From Acanthopleura granulata (lineage: Eukaryota; Mollusca; Polyplacophora; Chitonida; Chitonidae): a DNA stretch of 64,000 bases. A program made the position numbers and the translations under genes. This document shows positions 48,113 through 58,400 of the stretch, one piece after another. Below the pieces are notes generated by a model. It saw only the letters and a list, made by a program, of their open reading frames with translations. It searched no databases and was not told where the DNA came from. Every line of letters starts with the position of its first letter. Positions within the stretch are counted from its first letter, which is position 1. The stretch spans positions 971,322-1,035,321 of the forward strand of contig JABBOT010000034.1 of NCBI GenBank assembly GCA_016165875.1, in the 5' to 3' direction.

Positions 48113-48880
48113 ATGAACTTCACCTGGTTCCCGGATGAACTCAACAGCCTTATCCACAAACTTCATCTTGTTCACGATGAACACAGCAGCCTAATCCAAA
48201 AACTTCACCTGGTTCACGATGATCACAGCAGAATAGTCCATAAACGCCACACGGTTCACGATGAACACAGCAGCTTTATCCACAACCTTTACCTGGTTCA
48301 CGATGATCACAGCAGTCTTATCCACAAACTTACATCTTGTTCACGATGAACACAGCAGCCTTATCCACAACCTTTACCTGGTTCCCGAATGAACTCAACA
48401 GCCTTATCCACAAACTTACATCTTGTTCACGATGAACACAGCAGCCTAGTCCACAAACTTCACCTGGTTCACGATGAACAAAAGAGCAAAATCCACAAAC
48501 TTCGGACGGTTCACGATGAATACAGCAGCCTAATCCACAACCTTTACCTGGTTTACGATGAACACATCAGCCTAATCCACAAAGGTCATCTGATTCACGA
48601 TGATCACAGCAGCCTAATCCATAAACGTCACCTGGTTAACGATGATCACAGCAGCCTAATCCACAAATATCACTTGATTCACGATGCCCACAGCAGCCTA
48701 ATCCTCAAACTTAACCTGGTTCACGATGAACACAGCAGCTTTATCCACAAACACTATGAACTCAGCAGTCTAATCCACATACTTCACCTGGATCACGATG
48801 AACCCAACAGCCTTATACACAAAAACGATGAACACAGCAGCCTAATCCATAAACTTCACCTGGCTCACCACGCACACAAC
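48113..48880 (+). repeat. 42-bp minisatellite reading as a 14-residue repeat
   Basis: About 18 units with consensus CACAGCAGCCTAATCCACAA followed by ACTTCACCTGGTTCACGATG and AA. As 42 is a multiple of three, one + frame stays open and reads HDEHSSLIHKLHLV. That frame is open from 48113 to 48349 and from 48389 to 48913. One-base insertions (CTTACATCTT for CTTCATCTT) and shortened units break it elsewhere. It abuts the receptor pseudogene in the same frame as its first residual codons. There is no signal peptide and no evidence of translation. Confidence 0.85.
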
Positions 48881-49548
48881 ACCAGCTTCCTCAACGGACA
48901 CATCTTAATGTAGCCTTGTGTTTAATGCAAAGGTGTTACGTCCCGAAGTGACTGCCAATAACTGGAGATCGGTAAAAGTCGGGCTCATTCTCTGCTTAGC
49001 TCTACCAGTTGTTGCCATAGTGACTCTCATGGCCTTTTTCAATCATTCCGAACTCAGAGAAGTCGACGTTGTCATCTAGAGTACAGCCGATGATCTTGGA
49101 ATTTGTGATTGGTCAGTATATCCCGCGAGATTTCCTTACCTCTTTACCTACGCATTAGTCATTCTCACCAAGTTGCTCATGGTGATTATCGGCCCTGTAG
49201 TGACAGCATTTGTTAACAGGAAAAGTCGAACCATCCAAGTACAGATCCTGGTGGTTGTCGATAAATGCTTCGCATCAAAGTAGAGATGCGTCTGAAAAAG
49301 TTCAAGCATTGTCAAAGAAGAGGAAGAGAAACTCTTTCCTAATGACGTTCAACGTGTTTTTCTTTGTAACGGTCACGCTTATCATGTTACATTGTTCTAC
49401 GTTTTGACATCACCCAGCGGTTCTTAACTTAGTGTGGGCCTTGACATTCGGCCTAAGCCTGACGGTTCGTGCCTGTAATATGTTTTCCAAGCCTGACAAT
49501 ATGAGAAAAGGTATAAAATTATATTTTCGAAAATTCTGTAAAAACTAA
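48880..49548 (+). pseudogene. Broken paralogue of the 43320 receptor
   Basis: From helix 3 to the C-terminus it can be aligned with the intact receptor: NNW..S.K.GLIL, CDWSV.P..F.Y, RKSRTIQVQI (intact KSRTIEVQI), LSKKRKR (intact LSKRRQR), LIMLHCS (intact LLMLHCS), PAVLN..W. Disabling lesions are a TAG at 49077-49079, a frame change near 49258-49264, a TGA at 49405-49407 where the intact gene has Cys, and further frame disruption at the helix 3 end. The final stop TAA is at 49546-49548. The region for helices 1-2 is missing and its place is taken by the 42-bp minisatellite. Multiple lesions argue against a sequencing error. Confidence 0.88.
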
Positions 49549-50023
49549 TATTTTATTCCAACCTTGTCTCTGAAACACTCGTTTTTATCAGTACAGACTT
49601 ACAAGATAAGGTATACAATAGATATGGTATGACGGTCTATAAGTATATATGTATAAATTAGGCAACAATCAGAAACTTTATTAAATAACCTCATTTCTGG
49701 AAAGGTTAGTGGAAGATTTGCTTCTTCGTTTCTAGTACCAGCCAAAATTTAAGACTGAAAATGTAGTCACGGGCCTTGGCAAAGGGTTAAAATATTGGAA
49801 CTCCAACCAATGGCGCATGAGACACGGGTTCATTCCTCTTGATGTTGATGTAGTCTATGTGACAAAACGCTGTAGGCCCGTACTGGCCGGGCAAGTCAGT
49901 GAGCGAGTTACCAGGAACACTCGCTTTTTTTCTTCCACGGCTGCATATACTGATACGGAAATCAAATTATACATGTTTAATTGGAAGATTATTTCAACCG
50001 TTTGGCAGGTATTCTTCGTGCTT
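49549..50023. other. Unassigned sequence
   Basis: Between the pseudogene and the next SINE nothing was recognised. Confidence 0.4.
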
Positions 50024-50031
50024 AATGACAT

Positions 50032-50176
50032 GATTTATTTGATTTTTTGGATTGGTGTTTTACGCCGTACCTAAGGATATTTCACTCCTACGACGGCGGC
50101 CACCATCATCGTGGGAACAAACCACAGAACCCGGGGAAACGATGCACGACCATCCGTAGGCGGCTGGAGGACCCTG
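50032..50176 (-). mobile_element. SINE family 1, 5'-truncated with target duplication
   Basis: The tail is at 50032. The copy ends inside the body (GGCGGCTGGAGGACCCTG) at 50176. The perfect 8-bp AATGACAT flanks both ends (50024-50031 and 50177-50184). Confidence 0.85.
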
Positions 50177-50529
50177 AATGACATAATAACTGATATAAAT
50201 GATATATAAGAACAATTTTTCAGTATGGACTCAAACCACAATCAAATTAAAGAAAAAAAAAACCCTCCGTTCAGATTTCGAGCTTTGGTGTACTTATATT
50301 GGCTAAATATATTATATGGAGGTTATTGTTACCACTAGAAGATCTACTTTTACTTTGAATTTCATATCGCCAGACGAAGTCTGCTGTAACACGTCAGAAT
50401 GAAGGATAAGTAGCGAAACTCGACATCAGTGTACATCGTATTCCCATTGAGTTGACCTCAACTCTCTTCGCTGTTCACTTATATGTTCCCGGTAAATATC
50501 TCTGGCGTTTGTGTATGTGCGTGTATGCA

Positions 50530-50829
50530 TGGGTTTAACGTCGTGCTCAACAATTTGTCAGTCATATGACAACGAGAAATCCTTAGAATGTACATATTCC
50601 TATGGCAGGGAGAATCCATATCGCCAAAGTGCTACTGCCACTAGAACATCATGTCGAAGACACCGGACATGACACCCCATCCTGTCACATTATACTGACA
50701 CCAGCCCGACCAGTCTCCTTTCTTTGTTCTAACGTGTCAGTAATGAGCGCCAAGTGAGGCAAGAGCAAGTACTACTCTCAAAGTCTTTGGTATGACCCGG
50801 CCCGAAATCCCGGATCTCCCGACACCGTC
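50530..50829 (-). mobile_element. SINE family 2, head truncated
   Basis: Colinear with 29390-29728 from GGGTTTAACGTCGTGCTCAA through GTCACATTATACTGACACC and ACCCGGCCCGAAATCCCGG. It stops before the tRNA-like A box. A TGTATG/CATGGG tract flanks the tail. Confidence 0.7.
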
Positions 50830-52195
50830 TGTGGCGTTTGTTATTTCTACACGATTAATACTGAAATGAGGTGTGGAACAGTAAGCAAAGTATCTAAATA
50901 ACTGCCTTTAATAATGTTAAATCCAACACTTTGGCAATGGCGGAGGAGGGGAAGTATTTATACAGCTGGCTTAAGATTTTCTAAAGTGTTAGAAATTGAA
51001 CACGTTTTTAAGATGTTCACAAACGGTAATCTTACACTATCCCATGTCAGATTAAGACCTTTAGGTGTTGCATTCCGACATACAAATGTTACAAATGTCT
51101 TGTAATCTAACGTTGTGTTAAAATCTGGAAGCAATCGTTGCATAATAGCGCTTAGAAAATGTTGTAAAAAATATCAAAATATGCATGTGAAGACGTTTAG
51201 ACAAGGTGGAAATGGCTAAAAATGTAAACACATAACCTTTTCGTCGACTGGATCTTTTATCACGTCTGTTTTTATTTTCTTCGAAGATTTCTGACAACCA
51301 CAACCAGCTCGTATATAATAGGTGTGACTGTTTTGTGAACGATTCCAGTCGATGAGCTGCCAGCTATCTGAATGTTGGACCATTTCTAGTCTGTCCTGGG
51401 ATTAACTCCCTCGATTCCAATATTTTTTGTGGTAGCAGGAAGGGGACTGTGGTCGTGTTGGCCTGTTTCCATTCTTTCTCTGAAGTAACTAAGCTTATAT
51501 TATTTGTTGAATTTTCCCTTACATCTACCACTTGGAGATTGGGGTCGGTCAGCCGTTTCACGTTGCTTTGCTGGTCTCCGACGGGCTGGGTGCATGCACA
51601 TATATACTAAGGTTCATTTACAAGACGCTGCTCGAAAACTTTAAATATTATGTAATGAGAGACTAACTGGCGTCACAAAAGGGTCTAAATCGCAGTAAAA
51701 ACGCATCGTTTCCTGTTGTGACGCTGCGGTACTTGTGTACTGCAACTCATTGTTTTTGAACAAACATGCAGCTAAACATGTGACGCACAAAGAAGAACAA
51801 ATAAGTATACAGCTTTGGGCCCTTTTGTGATAGGCGGAAAGGAGTTTTACGAATTGCCGATTAAACAGGATTTTGTGTAAGAATTGTTGAGCACCTGCAG
51901 TACTCATGTACTTCGATGTTATCAGCGCCCATGTTGTTTTGAGACTTGTCGCACAAATGTAAGAATAAACCCGCAAACTTTATCCATAGATTTATTTCAA
52001 TTTGTGACGAGCGGATTTAATTCAAAGATGTATCAAAGGTCTACATATATAATGTTTGCTCAGTATTTGATCGAATAGAAGAAAACAAAATGGCCGAGAA
52101 TGAAGACGGAGGTCCCCGTGGCGGCAAACTGAAAATGACTCGGGAGCTTCCGGAGAAGCTATTGTTAAAGTAATGTTCAGTTTTAAGAGAGGCAG
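50830..52195. other. Upstream region of the fibrinogen-domain gene
   Basis: No exon was recognised. The segment 51645-51760 resembles the reverse complement of 57350-57440 around ACAAAAGGGTCTAAATCGCA, an unclassified shared sequence. Confidence 0.4.
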
Positions 52196-52205
52196 TATAA
52201 ATATA
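52196..52205 (+). promoter_or_regulatory. TATA box with initiator for the fibrinogen-domain gene
   Basis: TATAAATATA lies 52 bp before the ATG at 52248. TCAGTT at 52218-52223 fits the arthropod-type initiator consensus about 24 bp downstream of the first T. Together they predict a focused start near 52220 and a 28-nt leader. Confidence 0.6.
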
Positions 52206-52247
52206 AGCAGTTCACAATCAGTTTGTGGCTAGCCTGTATCAGGAAAG

Positions 52248-52401
52248 ATGGGGATGTCCTACTGCAAATTTGTAGCTCTGCAGGCAGCCCTGTTGTTCTA
52301 CCCTATGACATGTACTCATGCGTCTTACTGGACGTATTTAAACCAATTTAACGTGAAACCACTGGACAACGACAGTTCGGATGGAACTTTTACCGTGACA
52401 G
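52248..52401 (+). CDS. FReD exon 1 (signal peptide, linker)
   Basis: The start is the ATG of AAGATGGGGATG, 28 nt behind the predicted transcription start; a second in-frame ATG follows two codons later. It leaves in phase 1 at GACAG|GTCAGT. It contains one NDS glycosylation sequon (residue 41). Confidence 0.88.
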
Positions 52402-55400
52402 GTCAGTTGTCTACCAAATGTCTTGTATTTTTTTGTTTTATATAATGGTTAGATTAATATCTGCCGTTATGGTCCAATTGTACTACTGGGCTATTGTCGG
52501 GAATGGAGCTTTATGGAATAGAACTGATAATTAAATCTGACAATGCAATTATCGATCCTGAATGCCCTCACCTGCTACACTTCTTCGATTTTAAGAAAAA
52601 AAGTGTATGACTGGTGGACAAGCACAGAACTTTATTCTCTCTGAACACTTTTGTGACAAATAATACTCAGAAGGAAGGGAATTTGATTGACTTAAATGTG
52701 ATACAGAAGCAATGACTTTCTGCCATGGTTGAAGTGAATAAAAATGGCGTCTATTACCTTTTGAAGAGAACGCAGTTGATAAAATAAGCTTTAACCCATT
52801 TGTACGAGATATATAACTAGAAGAAGATAAAGAACATACATTCCTCAGCTGTTGTTTATTTATTTATTTGATCTGTGGTGTACATTGTATACGAGAATAT
52901 TTTCCTTTCGCGACAACGATCAGCATTATGGTGGGAGAAAACATGGAAAACTGTAATCCAGAAATTTTGGCTTACGAACTTATATATAAAAAGATCATGT
53001 CCAAATGATTGAGGGGCTTGCCTGTCAATCGCCAGGACAAGCGAGGCACGGGTTGAAACCGAACCTTCGGCAGATAGTTTGCAGATTGCCCCACGGTAAC
53101 AGCTCTTGAGGTCTTGGTGACAAACACTGGTTGACGACCCTCGCTTTGCTTAAAGGGAAAAATCTCGTAAAAATGAACTTTGAGTGAAAAGATCAATAAA
53201 AACTGTATCTGAAAATACCTTCACTGAAGTTTTTAGATTTTCCCCCCAAAATAAAGCAGTCAATTTATTTTGATGGTATAGTGGGCTTTATGGACCATAT
53301 TGACGGTGTGATTCACCGGTAACGTCATTCCGGCTTTTCTATGGCCTTAAAGCAGAATTTTATTGTCGTATTAGCGTTTCCATACAAAAGCAAACATTAG
53401 AGGAGAACCAATCACAAGAACAAAATTCAGAGCTGAACATAAATTTGTACGAAAAGTTACGTAACGTCACTGGTGAACAAGATTATCAATATGGTCCATA
53501 ACACCCACCATACCATTAAAATATTTGACTGTGTTTATGTTGGTGAACAAAAATCTTAACAATTCAGTGAAGCTATTTTCAAATACATGTTTTTAATGGT
53601 CTTTTCACTCACCCCGTGTTCATTTTCACGAGATCTTTCCCTTCAAACCACTTGTCTTCTATCAATATGGTGTATATGTCCACAAGTAATGTCTGCTATA
53701 ATGTTGTCACTTGCATTCACCCACACAAGCTGGCCGACATTATATGATTTCATACGTTAAAACAACAAGCCTGTATTCTGAAGTGACGAACAGTACTACA
53801 ATGTAACAAATTTACCGGTTTTCACTTGTAGAGGGAACTTCCTTTAGCGAATGTCTGTATCCCTCCGATTGTCAAGTCGTTCAGAACTGTGGCCACAACA
53901 AGAGCGCAGTTTACCGAGTGTTTCCTTTCGGAGTCGGAAAAGGTTTCCCTGCGTACTGCGATATGGTGACTAATGGCGGTGGGTGGCTGGTGAGTTTCAA
54001 GCGTGACTTGAGAAAGAGATTCGCATTTTGGTGACATTTCGTAGCATTTGCATTTCATGTCTCACATTTTATCTACTATCCTTGTGAGAGATCACAGGAC
54101 ATGCAAAATGTGGTTGCTTGTGAGTGGCGACGTATTCCTGTACCTGTGGTTCGATGAATTGTATTTTTGCTGCTTTGTATTTCAGAGCTTTGTTTGATGA
54201 TGTTACGTATACGAATCCAAATATGTCAATATTTGTTGTGGTTCCTAACTCTGGGGCCAGTTATTCAAAAGTTACCAGGGCTTTAGCTAAAATGATTGAC
54301 TGTTTTATCCTGACAGCAAAACATTTCTGCGATAACTGCATTTATATATATAAAGAACATTTGGTTGCATTTTAAAATAAATTACGTTTAAATGTGCAAA
54401 ATTAATTCTTACCCAGTGGCAGCTAAATTAACACATGAGAATTTTGGCTTTGTATTTTGCCTCCTACGACTTGGTTTCTTTTATTTTGAAAACATTCATG
54501 AATACAGAGGAATAGAATCTACTCCTGATTTAATAGAATCTAACAAAAACCTAAATATTTACTTCCAAGATCTACGGTTCATGCTTTGACAATACAGGAT
54601 TGAGGCTTTTCCAACGGAATTTATCCTAAAGGCTTAGTTTAAACGACTTAGTGTGCCCTCGAAGGCTTAGGCAGTTAAAACCATGACTCTTTGTGTCGGC
54701 TGCGGTTTTACGTCTGGAGGATTGTCAGGTACCTGGCGTTAGTCGGTTGTTTTCTACGGGTGCTCCAATTTCTTCTCTGCTTACACGTGTCCTCCGCCAT
54801 ATCAGTAAATGTAGAAACGTCGTTGAACGCCAAACAAATCGCACAGTTTTATTCCCACTGAAACCTTGTCTTTTGATATCCAGGTTTTTCAAAGACGACA
54901 GGACGGTACTGAGGACTTTTTTAGAAACTGGCAAAGTTACAAAGACGGCTTTGGTAATCTGTACCAGGAATTCTGGCTGGGTACGTTCTATTGTAATGAA
55001 TGTAAATATTTACACTCTTTACTTCAGAAATGCATGTAAGATATGTATTAATGTGTGGTTATGATTTTCCAGTAAAACATCTTTTCTTAGTTGATCTATT
55101 ATCACATGAAAGAAATGAAAGAAATCATCACCCGTCTTCACATTACACTTGTGCATTGGTGGGTCTCATTTTTTGCTGGGTAAACTAAAGACAGATCGTT
55201 TTGGTGTCAGGAATTTGTCAGTACGTAGATGAGGTGTCATGTCCTACACTGCAAAAACAAGTGGTTTAGTTTTACAATAAAAACTGCTGGCAGTTTTTTT
55301 ACCAGAAATTTTTTTTGTGCATATTTACATGCTGCTGTACGGACAAAGTTTTCTGTATTTATTGCATATTCACCTGTATAGTAACATCTTTTTTACCTGA

Positions 55401-58400
55401 AGCATTTCACTGGTTATTTGACTTACGGGAAATGTATATAAAACTTACAGGTGTGATGAACATTTGCACCATTTGTTATAATCCGACAGGAAAAGAGTGT
55501 AACATAACACCTAATATCGCAGCATTATTTTACACTTGAGTGCACTGTTTACATCACTATGTGCTGTAAAATTGCATTTTTTTCTCTGCAGTGTGTTGTT
55601 ATATACATGTATGGCAGTGCCCTGGTAAAGCTGCCGAGTGACGTCAACAACGTTTACCCGCATTGCCAGCAAAAACGTTATGGGTGGAAAAGAATTTATG
55701 TCAGGAGGGATTGCAACTGAATGAATGATATTCACTTAAAAACATTTGGGCAAAATTGCAGCCACATCGCTAAGAGAAGATATCTAAAGTGAGCATAAAG
55801 TCAGCCAGTAAACAGGAATCTGTTCCATAAAAACAGAGGTGTTTCATAAACAGTTTAAAAATTCCACAACACTTACAACTAGAATAAATTGCATATGATC
55901 CATTCAACACCTAGCTACTCATTTGGTGATGCCATATTGCCATGTTAGCCATCTGAAGTGACGTCACATTGCCTCGGAGCGCCCCTGCGCCTTCAGTAAT
56001 AAGAGTAATAAAAGTAATAAGTAATATAAGAAATAATCTGTTCCAAAACTACGTGCAAGTGTTTACGCAAAAAGTGGCAAAAATACACACCCCCAATTCA
56101 AGAATTTCAATTTGTTTTGATTTCTAAAGGCAATGCTCGGATGTTGTCAGGGTGACCTTTGTTGTAGGCAGAACTGATTATCCCGAACACAGCAGGATAT
56201 TTGGAACCGATTCTTTTCTGTTGATATTGTGAAGACATCAGGCCTTCTGCCCCAGTACTTAACAAAGGTACCTGTTGTGAATTCCACGTAAATTTATGAC
56301 TATCCCGTTTGACCAAAAATTTCAATTCAACACTTAAAATAACATCAGATTTCGAGCCCGTGAGCCTAGTGCTCCGATATCTGCCCATTCAACACAAGCA
56401 CCCGGAGTAGCAATCAAGAGCTGGGGATATGTGACGTCGCAGCAGAAGTATTACGTGACGTTTTCATCGCCGGCGAATGAAAAGTCCTTCAGGGCTTTCA
56501 CAACATGGCGACTTGGATTGAAGTGTCTGATAATGCCGAAGTTGAATTCCGTCCTCTCGACTGTAAAAACGCAACTGAATTTTTTTTCATTTTACTTACT
56601 TCCGCTTTTTCTATGTATATACACTGGCAGACTTTATGTTCATTTTAAAGGAGACAACAAATAATTTTGTGATCAACCCGCTTACAATTCACAAACCGCC
56701 GTTGAAAATTCGAAACCTACACTAATATTGTTAAGATATATAATGTTTCAAGTCGCATTATAAAAAATGCATGGGGTCTATATTGTATGATACAGACCAT
56801 CGCCAACCAGCAGTTCTATCAAAGAATAGCAGAGATCGAGTTCAAGCTCTTTTATAGCTGAAGAATAAATGTTAATCGAGATGACAACACAACATTTTGA
56901 GTAATTCTAGACAAGTGACGTCTAGTATGTTGCATTTAACATCAGTGCATTTTTTTTACCTAATTCTGCTTAAGCCACGGTGCTGGGGGGGGGGGGGCAG
57001 TAAGTTTCTACTCCTTCAACGCAAACATTAAGAGTTAGAGTAAAACACTATTACTGATGTAAACTTAGAAGAGATTGGATTTCACCGGTAACGCTTGACC
57101 ATTTGTCAATCATCGCACCGTCGTCATTATTTGATCTTAATATCAGAATTCGGGACTCTTGCTACTCTTAGGCAGTTGTAGACAGCTCTTTGCATATCCT
57201 TCGACCCGTCTGTGTATATAAAACTTTATAACCCGGAGAGAATGAGAGAACTCATAAAACTCCTGCCCGTCTTTCACAAAAGGCTTCAAAGCTGTGAAAT
57301 CTTTTGTCCTTCCCATGTAGTACGTTAGACGTTTAGGTGTATGTGTGATCACAAAGCACATAGGTAGCGCAACAGCACTACAGCGTCTCAGCAGAAAACT
57401 GCGATCTTTACTGCGATTTGGACCCTTTTGTGTAGGCAGTCAGAGTCTTCTCATCTTTATAAGGATTTGTATCTGACTTTTGTGTACGTTTGTGTAGAAC
57501 AAATATTAATTTAAAATGTGAAAATGCCACAAGAAGACTCCGTAAAAGGACGCAGTTGCCGTCAGTTTTAACTTCATGATGACTGTTTCAAAATGCCCCC
57601 CCCCCTCCTCAATACGAAGACGGAACAAAACGATCTTAGGAAATTTATTAAATTTAACTACCTATGTGGAAATATATGTTTTGAAAATCTAAAACGTTTT
57701 TCAGTTGCCCATTTTTCGTTCTTGCTGAGACAAATTTGCATCTATCAGTTGAAATTAACAAAATTCTCTGTGCTCGATGTGAAATTTCAGGCTAACGTAT
57801 AACCTTTAACACTGAAGAGTACTGGTGACAGAATACTGCCCTGTGGTACACCCACTTCTTGCTGCTAAAGGTCTGAGTGAGTGGAACCCACTCCTACTCA
57901 GACCAAAGTTCTGATACAAATAATCATAACAGACCATTCAGATCCAAGTCTCACAGGTCTTTTAAAATATAATATTTTATATATAAAATGTGGATGTCAC
58001 ATTTTTATTATGAGTAAAATTGTAACGAACAAAAGATTCACTTTTTCAAGTCGAACAGGTGTTTCAAAGTTTATCTATCCCATCGCATGGAGAGATTTTG
58101 AGAATAATATATTGCCACGATTTTTACATCAGTATCACGCAGCATAGAAATGAGTTTCGGTTGTAAGCCAATCACCCATGGTTAATTAATATTTTTGTCA
58201 GGACTGACATTGGGTATGGAGAAATATATTTAAAAAAAAGATCCACTTGATGACCCTCCCCGGTGGGGAAAGAGTGGAAAGCAGATAATGAAGACAGTTA
58301 AACTGACATTCTTTTTTTTTTGTTTTTAGGACTGGACAAAATACATCTGCTGACATCACAACGTCATTACGAATTGCTGATCAATCTTGAGAACTTTGAA

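Noticed and set aside
48113..48900. CRISPR-like array
   Set aside because: Units are contiguous 42-bp tandem copies without unique spacers, in a eukaryotic context.
48389..48913. 174-codon His-rich frame as a genuine repeat protein gene
   Set aside because: The frame is broken from the upstream array, has no signal peptide or flanking exon, and runs into a receptor pseudogene. It is best read as a minisatellite in decayed coding sequence.
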